From Bacillus sp. A301a_S52 (GTDB lineage Bacteria > Bacillota > Bacilli > Bacillales > Salisediminibacteriaceae): 64,000 bases of DNA. The DNA is taken from positions 3,228,001-3,292,000 of the forward strand of contig JABXYP010000001.1 in assembly GCA_024701455.1 (NCBI GenBank), in the 5' to 3' direction. The notes below the pieces were generated by a model. It was not told where the DNA came from, ran no database searches, and worked only from the letters and a program-made list of their open reading frames with translations. A program made the position numbers and the translations under genes. Of this stretch, positions 54,209-63,256 are shown piece by piece. Position 1 is the first letter of the stretch, and the number at the start of each line of letters is the position of its first letter.

Positions 54209-55822
54209 CTATTTATTTAAGAATTTAAATCTCTCTCCAAGGATTTGACCAGCCAGTCCTGAGCGAATGCCTAAATTCAAATAAACGACAATACCTGATA
54301 AAACAGTGACCGCAAGGATGAAAAGAGCATCCATTCTCGTATTTATGGGAAGAAGTTGCATAAGACCGTATTGTAAGAATCCAACGACAATTGCCATCAT
54401 GCCCGTGAACAAACAAACAAGTAAAAATCGTTTAAAGACAAATGTATAATCGTAATTTGCATATTTTTTTATGGCCCAAATATTTATCGCGATGGCAATT
54501 ATATACCCTATTCCTGTAGCGAGAATAGCGCCATGAACCTCAAACCATGAAATAAGCAGCGTATTTGATAGTATTTTAAAGGCAAGCCCGGCTAACAATG
54601 CAATAACAGCCCATTTTTGCCTGTTAATCCCTTGAAGAATAGCGGCAGTTACAGCAAAGATAGCAAATGCCACCGCTATCCATGCATACGATCGTAACAC
54701 CTCGGCCCCCTCAGCTAAATCGGCTAAACCAAATAGTGCACCATAGACAGGCTCCGCCAGCACCGTTAGACCAATTGCTGCTGGAACAGTAAGGAACAAA
54801 ATGATTTGATAAGTTTGCGTGATGGTTCGTTGTAGACGATCATGCTCTTCATTTATAAACGCGTTTGTTACAGTTGGAATAATCGTTAACGACATGGCTG
54901 TTCCAAGTGCCACTGGAATTTGAATAAGCTTATGAGTCGTTTGCGCAAATGCGCCATAATACGTTTCGACGACATTCATGTCATAGCCAAGGTCTTGCAT
55001 CGCTTGGTTAAACGTGACCATATCAACTAACTGATACAACGGGATCGCTAATCCCACTATTGATAACGGTATGGCATAAGTTAATAATTCTTTATACATA
55101 CTGCGAAGAGGTATCGTTTGTTCTACTGTACTATCGTCAATTTGCCTTTTTAGACTAGGCCCTCTTTTTTTCCAATAGATTAGCAAAACAGCCAGACCGC
55201 CAAGGGCACCGACGAAAGCCCCGAATGTAGCAATACCAACAGCGGTACCTAATTCACCGTTCCATACATTCAAAATGAGAAAAGCAAATAAAAGAATAAA
55301 AACGATTCGAACGATTTGCTCAATAACTTGAGAAACAGCTGTAGGCCCCATCGACTGATGTCCTTGAAAATAACCTCTTATAATCGCCATAACTGGGACA
55401 ATTAACAATGCTACACTGACCATCCTGACAGCGAAGATAACATCTTCGTAGGAATTTCCTTTTAAATCAGTAGGATCAACGACTTGCTTTGCAATGGGTT
55501 CCGCTAAGGAAAACAACGCTAGAAAGGCAATGATACCTGTTATAAGCATCACAACAATGCCCGATTTTAATAACCTTTGCCCTGTTCTGTAATCGCCTAG
55601 AGCATTGTATTTCGACACAAATTTCGACACCGCAAGGGGAACTCCGAGCGTAGATAAACTTAACATAATAGTATAAGGCAAATAGCCATATGTATAAAGT
55701 GCCATTCCTTGTGTTCCAACAATCGCTGTAAAAGGGAACACGTAAATTAACCCGAGAATCTTAGAGATAAAGACGCTCGCGGTTAGAATAACCGTACCTC
55801 TAATTAATTGCTGCTCTGACAT
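54209..55822 (-). CDS. murJ: Lipid II flippase MurJ / YtgP (MOP superfamily)
   Basis: Polysaccharide-exporter-type membrane protein; B. subtilis YtgP (MurJ) flips lipid II to the outer leaflet. 537 residues, close to the 544 of B. subtilis, with about 14 membrane helices. LIRGTVILTASVFISKILGL begins the first helix, and GYFQGHQSMGPTAVSQVIEQ is a family hallmark loop. GAGGAG precedes the ATG. Near two SEDS polymerases, giving flippase and polymerase genes within 6 kb. Confidence 0.93.
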   Translation of the reverse strand: MSEQQLIRGTVILTASVFISKILGLIYVFPFTAIVGTQGMALYTYGYLPYTIMLSLSTLGVPLAVSKFVSKYNALGDYRTGQRLLKSGIVVMLITGIIAFLALFSLAEPIAKQVVDPTDLKGNSYEDVIFAVRMVSVALLIVPVMAIIRGYFQGHQSMGPTAVSQVIEQIVRIVFILLFAFLILNVWNGELGTAVGIATFGAFVGALGGLAVLLIYWKKRGPSLKRQIDDSTVEQTIPLRSMYKELLTYAIPLSIVGLAIPLYQLVDMVTFNQAMQDLGYDMNVVETYYGAFAQTTHKLIQIPVALGTAMSLTIIPTVTNAFINEEHDRLQRTITQTYQIILFLTVPAAIGLTVLAEPVYGALFGLADLAEGAEVLRSYAWIAVAFAIFAVTAAILQGINRQKWAVIALLAGLAFKILSNTLLISWFEVHGAILATGIGYIIAIAINIWAIKKYANYDYTFVFKRFLLVCLFTGMMAIVVGFLQYGLMQLLPINTRMDALFILAVTVLSGIVVYLNLGIRSGLAGQILGERFKFLNK

Positions 55823-55954
55823 GTCTCTTGCTCCTCACCTTAGTTTCACATAACACTGATAGCATTTTATCATACTTTTTATTAAAAAGTAGGGAATTAT
55901 GTTGCAATTAGGCCAGCTATTTATTCTATTAGTTTTATCCCCTCCTAAAGGACT

Positions 55955-56113
55955 ATAAAACGAATCTTCAATCAGTGGGAGTTTTCGTTCTTCTCCCACT
56001 GATTGTTAGTTGAGTTAATCAGGACATTAGCGTCCGTTATCTCCTGCCTAAATAGAGATAGCTCTACTCTCTATTTTAAAGCCGGAGTTTTACGGACGCT
56101 TATCTGTGATAAA
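55955..56113 (+). repeat. Intergenic repeat, copy F (full length, best-paired)
   Basis: Starts ATAAAACGAATCTTCAATCA and ends CTTATCTGTGATAAA. Helices: ATCAGTGGGAG / CTCCCACTGAT (11 bp), AGCGTCCGT / ACGGACGCT, and inside it CTCC / GGAG with AAATAGAGA / TCTCTATTT. Best-preserved copy for structure work. Lies between the starts and ends of two minus-strand genes. Confidence 0.93.
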
Positions 56114-56310
56114 CATGTATAAGACTTTATTACCACACTTTAATAACTGGAAAAATGACACACACATTTGTATTATGACGAATCAGGTGAGAGCTGATTT
56201 GGCTATGGAGAGTAAACAATGCTTTATCACTGAGCAGCCCACATACAATAATCGTTATATTATTTATACCTCCTTCTCACTCTTCATTAAGCCTCTGGAG
56301 AGGACAAGTA

Positions 56311-56346
56311 CAAAAAAGCTAGGAAATAGGTTCTTTCCTAGCTTAA
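56311..56346 (-). terminator. Terminator of the yjbQ-proC unit
   Basis: Minus-strand AAGCTAGGAAAG / TTTCCTAGCTT hairpin with a TTTTTTG tail, about 40 bases past the yjbQ-type stop. Variant of the hairpins at 7224 and 49101. Confidence 0.85.
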
Positions 56347-56387
56347 TAGCGTTGTAATAAGAGACTTCATTGCGCTCTTTTAATTAA

Positions 56388-56789
56388 TTAGCCTTCGATA
56401 ACTTTTACATAGGCGTGTCGCTGACGAGGGCCATCGAATTCACAAAAATAGATGCCTTGCCACGTGCCTAAAATAAGTTTGCCATTTTCAATGATGACTG
56501 TTTGCGAAGCCCCTGTCGTACTTGCTTTTAAATGAGACGCAGTATTTCCTTCTGCGTGCTGATACTTATCATGGTGCCATGGATAAACCTCATCCCATCG
56601 CATAAGCATATCATGCTTCACATCTGGATCTGCATTCTCATTAATTGTAATTCCTGCTGTTGTATGAGCACAATAAATGTATACAACTCCGGCTTGGACA
56701 CCACTCTCATTAACGACTTGCTGCACCTCTTTCGTGATATCTTTCATTTCATCTCGTGCCCCTGTAGTGAGAGCTAATTTTTTAAGCAT
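56388..56789 (-). CDS. YjbQ/UPF0047 family protein
   Basis: 133 residues with two signatures of the YjbQ (UPF0047, secondary thiamine-phosphate synthase-like) family: [18 protein letters not shown] and [18 protein letters not shown]. The cellular role in Bacillus is unclear. GCAGGTGAAGAGAG precedes the ATG. Starts six bases after the proC stop, so it is translationally close. Confidence 0.92.
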   Translation of the reverse strand: MLKKLALTTGARDEMKDITKEVQQVVNESGVQAGVVYIYCAHTTAGITINENADPDVKHDMLMRWDEVYPWHHDKYQHAEGNTASHLKASTTGASQTVIIENGKLILGTWQGIYFCEFDGPRQRHAYVKVIEG

Positions 56790-56795
56790 CTCTCT

Positions 56796-57608
56796 TCACC
56801 TGCTTTCTTTTTGATTGTGGTTGCGAGCATGATTGTTAGTCGCCTTCACCGCATCTTTCAGTGTGCTCGAAAAGCCTTGTTCATTAAGAACCACCAGTCC
56901 TTCAGCCGTAGAGCCTCCTGGGGATGCCACTTGATCCATTAAAAGTTGAGGTTCCCCACTATGTTCTAGCATGGATACTGATCCTTTTAACATTTGAGTC
57001 ACGAGCTTTCTCGCCTGTTTACTACTAATACCATAAGTTACAGCAGCTTCTTCTAACCCTAACGCAAAAGCGTACAAAAAAGCTGGTGCACTTCCGGTAA
57101 TCGCTGTTAAATCGTGAACTTTTTCTGCTGTTAATTCTTCCGATTCTCCAATGGATGACAAAATGTAGTCAATGATCGTTCTATGATGATTTTCCACATA
57201 TTTCCCACACGTAAACGTGGACATAGATTGTCCGATACCCGCCGCAGTGTTTGGCATAATCCAAGCAACGGGTGTCTTCGTATTCAGCCGGGCCTCTATA
57301 TAAGCTGGATCAATCCCTGCTGCTACTGTTAAAACAAGCTGATGATCGACCACTTCTTTCAACTGTGCTAGCAAGTGATCATGTACATCAGGTGGTGTAG
57401 CCAACAAAATCACATCGTGAGAAATCACTTCACTTATAGCATCTTGTGTCACGTGAACACCATATGTATTCTTTAATCTGATAAGCCTGTCTTTGTTTGA
57501 TACATTTGAAACGGTTATAGGTGAGAAGATATTTTTCTCATTTGAAACTAAGCCTGAAATAATAGCCTCTGCCATTCTCCCTGCTCCAATAACTAATATA
57601 GATGTCAT
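56796..57608 (-). CDS. proC: Pyrroline-5-carboxylate reductase family protein
   Basis: Last step of proline synthesis: NAD(P)H reduction of pyrroline-5-carboxylate. 270 residues from the ATG at 57608. Rossmann motif VIGAGRMAEAIISGL at the start, AAGIDPAYIEARL, MPNTAAGIGQSM, ITGSAPAFLYAF and DQVASPGGSTAEGL as in ProC. Some Bacillus paralogues of this family (such as ComER) have other roles, so enzymatic function is likely but not certain. Start choice is soft: AAAGGAG is 12 bases before this ATG and touches an earlier one. Confidence 0.88.
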   Translation of the reverse strand: MTSILVIGAGRMAEAIISGLVSNEKNIFSPITVSNVSNKDRLIRLKNTYGVHVTQDAISEVISHDVILLATPPDVHDHLLAQLKEVVDHQLVLTVAAGIDPAYIEARLNTKTPVAWIMPNTAAGIGQSMSTFTCGKYVENHHRTIIDYILSSIGESEELTAEKVHDLTAITGSAPAFLYAFALGLEEAAVTYGISSKQARKLVTQMLKGSVSMLEHSGEPQLLMDQVASPGGSTAEGLVVLNEQGFSSTLKDAVKATNNHARNHNQKESR

Positions 57609-57726
57609 AAGCTCATTCATCTCCTTTGCTCGTCCTTTAACATACCACGAACGAAGCATCATGTAAAAATGTTCTGGCCATATAATTACTTGAATGAATC
57701 CCTTTTTTTAAGAGTTTAGACCTAAA

Positions 57727-57768
57727 CAAAAGAGAACCAGCCGTGAATTTTTACATTCACGGCTGGTT
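57727..57768 (-). terminator. Terminator of the 230-residue hypothetical gene
   Basis: AACCAGCCGTGAAT / ATTCACGGCTGGTT stem followed on the minus strand by CTCTTTTG, about 50 bases after the stop. Confidence 0.85.
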
Positions 57769-57817
57769 AACATTTTTTTAAAAGGGCTTTTGAGGCAGCC
57801 CCCGGCTCATCATTTAT

Positions 57818-58510
57818 TTAGCTAATATTCTGTAACTTCCGTTCTAATTTCTTTAACTTAAATTCATATTTATTTGCTTTTTCATATTGCTTTAATTTAC
57901 GTTTTAACCGGCTTTTAGTTAAATTGCCATCGACTATCCCTTTTTGATTTAAGTAAGCTGCGAAAAAGTCCACATTTCCGCTTTCATATTTAAATTTATC
58001 TTCAACGGTCTCAAAATAGCGATCAAAAGCCTCTAATAACGACGCATCATCTGGGACAAAATCACCGTAAACGTCTATGCATAAACGATAATTGTACTCA
58101 CTTAAAGTCGTTAAAAAAGAGGTTAAGAATAAGTCTTCGTTCCCTGCAAGCACAAAGCCTTTTCGCTCAAGTAAGGTGATAAATACGTCTAATTCATTGT
58201 GATAAAACAGGTGTGTTTGCCGCATTTCTTTTGTCATATTGAGATTTATGCTTACCGTGCCTTCAGAGCGAGCATGCAACATGTTTAAAAGCGCCCGGCT
58301 CGCTTCTGGCTTCAATAAAAAAGTTGGTAAAACTGTTTTAAGATACTTAGAGACCTCCGAATTTAATAGAGATTGTAACGCCTCTTTTCTTTTCATCTCT
58401 GCCAGCATTTTTTGTCGTTCCAAAATGGCATAGTTATTAATACGAGCCTGTGTCTCCTCAGCCCAAACCGCACGTTTTGCTTCAAACTTTTCCTTCAAGT
58501 CTTGAAACAT
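57818..58510 (-). CDS. Hypothetical protein
   Basis: 230 residues, not recognised. Long charged helices at both ends (FQDLKEKFEAKRAVWAEE at the start, NKYEFKLKKLERKLQNIS at the end) and no membrane segments or cysteine motifs beyond one Cys near 145. AAAGGAGGAGAGG stands before the ATG, and a strong terminator follows, so it is surely expressed. Upstream of the divergent ytfP gene. Confidence 0.75.
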   Translation of the reverse strand: MFQDLKEKFEAKRAVWAEETQARINNYAILERQKMLAEMKRKEALQSLLNSEVSKYLKTVLPTFLLKPEASRALLNMLHARSEGTVSINLNMTKEMRQTHLFYHNELDVFITLLERKGFVLAGNEDLFLTSFLTTLSEYNYRLCIDVYGDFVPDDASLLEAFDRYFETVEDKFKYESGNVDFFAAYLNQKGIVDGNLTKSRLKRKLKQYEKANKYEFKLKKLERKLQNIS

Positions 58511-58809
58511 GTGCCTCTCCTCCTTTCACGAGTTCACTAATAAACAATGGTAGAATATTTCCCACCTGAAGTTTACCACATTAAAAAGATAAATAAAACA
58601 GCGTTTTTCAAAAAAAATTCAACTATTTGATATGTATTTCATCCTCATCGTCTGTCAGGTAGATAAATAACTAATAATCGCTTAATTCAGCGTTATTTTT
58701 CTGAAAAATAAATATGGTACCTGTTTTTTTCACTAAAGCTTGCTTCATTCTTTCAAGCACAGTAAAATCGGATAGATGAATTGAATCTGACAAGAAAGAA
58801 GGCGTTAAG

Positions 58810-60072
58810 ATGACTGATGTCATAATCATCGGTGGTGGGCCAGCTGGATTAATGGCAGCCGTGGCAGCAGCTGAACACGGTGCAACAGTCTTACTGCTCG
58901 ATAAAGGGAAAAAACTAGGACGCAAACTTGCCATTTCCGGTGGAGGACGCTGTAACGTAACCAATCGCGCGGATATCGAGGATATCATTACGCATATCCC
59001 TGGTAATGGGCGCTTCATGCATAGCCCCTTCTCCATATTTAATAATGAAGACATTATTGCCTTTTTTGAAAGTCTTGGAATAAAATTAAAAGAAGAGGAT
59101 CGAGGCAGAATGTTCCCTGTGAATGATAAAGCGGTGGATGTGGTCCGAGCGTTATTAAATAAAATCCGTTCATTAAATGTCTCTATTTGTACGAATACAG
59201 AAGTATGTGACATCCTTTATGATCCGTCGATCACTAGCGTTACAGGGGTTTTATTAAAAAATGGTGAAAAACTAGAAACGAACCGAGTTATTATCGCGGT
59301 AGGTGGAAAATCGGTTCCCCACACCGGCTCCACCGGTGATGGCTATCCGTGGGCTGTGAAAGCAGGGCATACGGTAACAGATTTATACCCTACTGAAGTT
59401 CCAATTACATGTCAGGACGCGTTTATAAAAGCGAAAACATTACAAGGTCTTTCATTAAGAGATGTTCAATTATCTGTACTGGATCCGAAAAAAAGAAAAG
59501 TCATTAAAGCTCATGAAGGAGATATGATCTTTACTCATTTTGGGGTTTCCGGTCCAATTAGTTTGCGTTGTAGCCAATATGTTGTTAAAGCACGAAAAAA
59601 ACATCCGGATACAGCGATTCCCTTACAGGTGGACTTGTTTCCTAAGGAAACCACCGAAGACGTGTTACAGCAACTCGTCCAGTTACTTAAAGAACAATCT
59701 AAAAAAGCGATTAAAAACGCCCTTCAAGGCTTTTTGCCTGAGCGCCTTATCCCAATTTTATTAGAGATGGCCCATATTGAGCCTTTAGCCATTTATCCAG
59801 AGCTTGCTCACGCCAAGCTTAGGGAGCTGGCTCAGCTTATTAAAGGCTTCCCGCTGACAGCCACAGGGACTCTTTCTATCGAAAAAGCGTTTGTCACCGG
59901 AGGCGGTGTTAGTGTGAAAGAAATTCAACCGAAACGAATGGAATCAAAGCTAGTCAAAGGGCTCTTTTTCTGCGGTGAAGTCCTTGATTTACATGGTTAT
60001 ACCGGTGGTTATAATATAACCGTTGCTTTTTCGACTGGTTATACAGCAGGAAAAGCAGCTGCTGGTCAGTAG
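58810..60072 (+). CDS. ytfP: FAD-dependent oxidoreductase YtfP (HI0933/BaiN family)
   Basis: 420-residue flavoprotein. FAD-binding Rossmann motif [14 protein letters not shown] at the start, [32 protein letters not shown], and the C-terminal [22 protein letters not shown]... closing the FAD site. Substrate is not known; family members have been linked to flavin-dependent reductions. AGAAGGCG is a weak ribosome binding site. Close to B. subtilis YtfP and near murJ as there. Confidence 0.93.
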   Translation: MTDVIIIGGGPAGLMAAVAAAEHGATVLLLDKGKKLGRKLAISGGGRCNVTNRADIEDIITHIPGNGRFMHSPFSIFNNEDIIAFFESLGIKLKEEDRGRMFPVNDKAVDVVRALLNKIRSLNVSICTNTEVCDILYDPSITSVTGVLLKNGEKLETNRVIIAVGGKSVPHTGSTGDGYPWAVKAGHTVTDLYPTEVPITCQDAFIKAKTLQGLSLRDVQLSVLDPKKRKVIKAHEGDMIFTHFGVSGPISLRCSQYVVKARKKHPDTAIPLQVDLFPKETTEDVLQQLVQLLKEQSKKAIKNALQGFLPERLIPILLEMAHIEPLAIYPELAHAKLRELAQLIKGFPLTATGTLSIEKAFVTGGGVSVKEIQPKRMESKLVKGLFFCGEVLDLHGYTGGYNITVAFSTGYTAGKAAAGQ

Positions 60073-60127
60073 TAAAGGTTTTATTCATTTCGCCTCTCTT
60101 CGTTAATCTGGAGAAGGGCGTTTTCTT

Positions 60128-60264
60128 TTATCTAGCCATCCGTAAAACGCCCGCGTCAAAAATAGATAGGAAAGATAAATCTATTTAGGGGGGGGGACGG
60201 GCGCTAATGTCCTGATTAACTCAACTATCAATCGTTAGGACGACTGATTGAAGATTCATTTTAT
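60128..60264 (-). repeat. Intergenic repeat, copy G (inverted, diverged)
   Basis: On the minus strand it starts ATAAAATGAATCTTCAATCAG and contains GAGTTAATCAGGACATTAGCG. The first hairpin is ATCAGTCG / CGATTGAT, a new sequence that still pairs. The inner helix is AAATAGAT / ATCTATTT, with CGCCCG / CGGGCG at its base. It contains a run of about nine C's. The only clear full-length copy in minus orientation, just after the ytfP stop. Confidence 0.85.
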
Positions 60265-60316
60265 GTTTTGCAAAGACACATCCTGACGCTAAGCAGTTGT
60301 TTTTATTTTGCCCATA

Positions 60317-60371
60317 CAAAAAAGCCCGACAGAATAATGACACAGCTTGTTGTGCCTTAATCTGTCGAACT
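60317..60371 (-). terminator. Terminator of leuS
   Basis: Minus-strand CGACAGA / TCTGTCG with an inner GGCACA / TGTGTC helix, followed by GGGCTTTTTTG, some 15-65 bases past the leuS stop. Confidence 0.85.
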
Positions 60372-60383
60372 CCGATAGTGTTA

Positions 60384-62801
60384 TTAGTTAGCAACAATGT
60401 TCACTAATTTTCCTGGTACAGCAATCACTTTTCGAATGGTTTTGCCGTCTATTTCTTCTTTTATTTTATCTAATGTAAGTGCTTGTTCTTCTAAATCTTC
60501 TTTTGTGGCGTCTTTAGCTACCATCAGTTTTGTGCGGACTTTTCCGTTTACTTGTACTACAATTTCTACTTCACTTTCAACGAGCCATGTTTCATCATAG
60601 ACTGGCCACATGCTGTATGCCAACGTCTCTTCATGTCCTAAGTAGCTCCATAGTTCTTCACTTAAATGAGGAGCCACCGGTGACAATAATTTAATGAAGC
60701 CTTCCAGATGACTTCTCGATAGTTTTTCCTGTTTATAAGCTTCATTCACAAATACCATTAATTGTGAAATACCCGTATTAAACCTTAATCCCTCAAAATC
60801 ATCCGTCACTTTTTTAACTGTTTGATGATAGACACGTGTCATCTCGTCACTGCCTTGAGCATCAGCGATAATAGGGTTTAGTTTTCCTTCATCGGTAATG
60901 ATTAACCGCCATACACGGTCGAGAAAACGCCGCGCACCGTCTAACCCATTCTCACTCCACGCGATGGAAGCGTCGAGTGGTCCCATGAACATTTCATAGA
61001 GTCTAAGCGTATCCGCTCCGTGGGACTCAATAATATCGTCTGGGTTGACGACATTTCCTTTTGACTTACTCATTTTTTCATTATTTTCTCCAAGAATCAT
61101 CCCCTGGTTATAAAGCTTTTGGAACGGCTCTTTTGTTTGAACAATACCGATATCATACAACACTTTATGCCAAAATCGAGCATACAGAAGATGAAGAACT
61201 GCATGTTCCGCACCACCGATATAAATATCGACTGGTAACCATTGTTGTAGCTTCTTAGGATCAGCAAGCTGTTCATCATTATGCGGATCAATATAACGCA
61301 AGTAATACCAGCAGCTCCCGGCCCATTGTGGCATCGTATTCGTTTCACGTCGTCCTTTTTTACCTGTTTTAGGATCTGTCACATATAACCACTCAGTATT
61401 GTTAGCAAGTGGGGACTCCCCTGTTCCCGATGGCTTAAATTCCTCCATTTCAGGAAGTGTGAGTGGTAACTCGTGTTCAGGAATAGGCTCCATCGTTCCG
61501 TCTTCCCAATGAATCATCGGAATGGGCTCTCCCCAATAACGTTGACGGCTGAATAACCAATCACGTAATCGGTACGTGATTTGCCGCTTCCCTTTTTTAT
61601 TTTCTTCTAGCCAGTCACACATCGTTGAAATTGCCTCTTCATTATGAAGGCCATTCAGAAAGTCAGAATTAACGTGTGCCCCGTCACCACCATACGCTTC
61701 TGTTGCAATATCACCGCCTGATACCACTTCTTTAATTGGTAAATTAAACGTTTTGGCGAACTCATAATCTCGTTCATCATGTCCAGGAACAGCCATTACA
61801 GCTCCTGTTCCATAATTAACGAGCACATAATCAGCGATCCAAACAGGGAGTTTTTCTCCTGTTACAGGATGAGTCGCATACCCACCTGTAAACACACCCG
61901 TTTTTTCTTTTGCTAGTTCTGTGCGTTCTAAGTCACTTTTTGTCGCTACTTGGTGCTGATAAGCAGTGACCGCTTCTTTTTGCTCTGCCGTCGTTAAGTC
62001 ATTAATAAGAGAATGCTCCGGCGCTAGTACGAGATACGTGGCTCCGTATAAAGTATCTGGGCGCGTTGTAAAAACGGTCACCTCTTTTCCAAGCTCATCA
62101 AGCTTAAAATGAACGTCCGCACCCTCTGACCTGCCAATCCAATTACGCTGCATATCTTTAATACTTTCAGGCCAATCTAACTCTTCCAAATCCTCAAGAA
62201 GTCGATCTGCATAAGCTGTTATCTTAAGCATCCATTGCTTCATCGGACGGCGTTCAACCGGATGACCTCCCCGTTCACTTTTTCCATCGATAACCTCTTC
62301 ATTTGCTAGGACAGTGCCTAATGCAGGGCACCAATTAACCGCTACTTCATCCACATACGCTAACCCTTTTTTATATAGTTGAAGGAAAATCCACTGCGTC
62401 CATTTATAATATTTCTCATCGGTTGTATTCACTTCTCTATCCCAATCGTAAGAAAACCCGAGTGCTTTAATTTGTCTACGGAAATTATTAATATTCTGTT
62501 CTGTGAATTCACGCGGGTGCTTACCGGTATCAAGGGCATATTGTTCTGCCGGTAAACCAAAAGCATCCCATCCCATTGGATGAAGGACGTTATACCCTTG
62601 CATACGCTTCATCCGTGACAAAATATCAGTTGCTGTATAGCCTTCTGGATGTCCTACATGTAACCCTGCTCCTGATGGATATGGAAACATATCCAATGCA
62701 TAAAACTTTTTCTTAGCTGGGTCCTCTGTTGTCGCGAATACTTTGTTTTCTTCCCAAATGTGCTGCCATTTTTTTTCGATTTGCTGATGTTCAAATGCCA
62801 A
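60384..62801 (-). CDS. leuS: Leucyl-tRNA synthetase
   Basis: Charges tRNA-Leu and edits mischarged amino acids. 805 residues (B. subtilis 804) from a TTG start eight bases after GGAGG. HIGH motif as HVGH (48-51, in [11 protein letters not shown]), KMSKS in [15 protein letters not shown]1 editing domain with the [11 protein letters not shown] and [15 protein letters not shown] elements, and a C-terminal tRNA-binding part ending [12 protein letters not shown]. The frame is open upstream for 51 more codons, but that is the T-box leader. Controlled by the Leu T-box. Confidence 0.97.
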   Translation of the reverse strand: MAFEHQQIEKKWQHIWEENKVFATTEDPAKKKFYALDMFPYPSGAGLHVGHPEGYTATDILSRMKRMQGYNVLHPMGWDAFGLPAEQYALDTGKHPREFTEQNINNFRRQIKALGFSYDWDREVNTTDEKYYKWTQWIFLQLYKKGLAYVDEVAVNWCPALGTVLANEEVIDGKSERGGHPVERRPMKQWMLKITAYADRLLEDLEELDWPESIKDMQRNWIGRSEGADVHFKLDELGKEVTVFTTRPDTLYGATYLVLAPEHSLINDLTTAEQKEAVTAYQHQVATKSDLERTELAKEKTGVFTGGYATHPVTGEKLPVWIADYVLVNYGTGAVMAVPGHDERDYEFAKTFNLPIKEVVSGGDIATEAYGGDGAHVNSDFLNGLHNEEAISTMCDWLEENKKGKRQITYRLRDWLFSRQRYWGEPIPMIHWEDGTMEPIPEHELPLTLPEMEEFKPSGTGESPLANNTEWLYVTDPKTGKKGRRETNTMPQWAGSCWYYLRYIDPHNDEQLADPKKLQQWLPVDIYIGGAEHAVLHLLYARFWHKVLYDIGIVQTKEPFQKLYNQGMILGENNEKMSKSKGNVVNPDDIIESHGADTLRLYEMFMGPLDASIAWSENGLDGARRFLDRVWRLIITDEGKLNPIIADAQGSDEMTRVYHQTVKKVTDDFEGLRFNTGISQLMVFVNEAYKQEKLSRSHLEGFIKLLSPVAPHLSEELWSYLGHEETLAYSMWPVYDETWLVESEVEIVVQVNGKVRTKLMVAKDATKEDLEEQALTLDKIKEEIDGKTIRKVIAVPGKLVNIVAN

Positions 62802-62856
62802 CTTTGTTACCTCCTTAAAACTCTCTCTATAGTTAGTGTTACCTAAACGCTTAAAA

Positions 62857-63133
62857 GCAAAAAGCCTCCCGTCACTAGTTATGACTAGGGACGAGAGGCT
62901 GATAATCATCCTTCCCGCGGTACCACCCACGTTTAGCGCTAATTTCAAAAGCACTCACTCTATACCGTTAACGCCAGTCACACGACAAAAGGTAAATGAT
63001 TTCCCCTTTGCAACTCCAAGGTGAGTTCATGAACAACCATGGTTAACTTTCAGCGACCGTTAACTCTCTGTATCAAGGTTACTTCATTACTAATCCTTTT
63101 CTACATTTTTTTCACATTCATTTATCGTCATTA
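62857..63133 (-). promoter_or_regulatory. T-box riboswitch (tRNA-Leu) with terminator, upstream of leuS
   Basis: Minus-strand T-box signature GGGTGGTACCGCGG (62929-62916), followed by the terminator stem AGCCTCTCGTCCCTAGT / ACTAGTGACGGGAGGCT and TTTTT (62900-62857). The Stem I specifier is CUC (Leu) at 63025-63023, in GAACTCACCTTGGAG. Uncharged tRNA-Leu should prevent termination. Confidence 0.94.
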
Positions 63134-63139
63134 TACGTT

Positions 63140-63168
63140 ATTTTATGAGGTGACACAATCACTGTCAA
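63140..63168 (-). promoter_or_regulatory. Promoter of the leuS T-box transcript
   Basis: Minus-strand TTGACA (63168-63163), 17-bp spacer, TAAAAT (63145-63140). Confidence 0.75.
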
Positions 63169-63256
63169 GTCTTGCTCATGCATCTTACAAAAAATGTGTT
63201 TGCAGACTCTAATGAACGACCATTTTATAGCACCTATGAAGACAGGTCTTTTTCCT

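Noticed and set aside
58671..59213. A 180-codon minus-strand frame with HTH-free, Ser/Pro-rich sequence
   Set aside because: Lies entirely over the start region of ytfP, whose protein family is certain; it is the antisense shadow.
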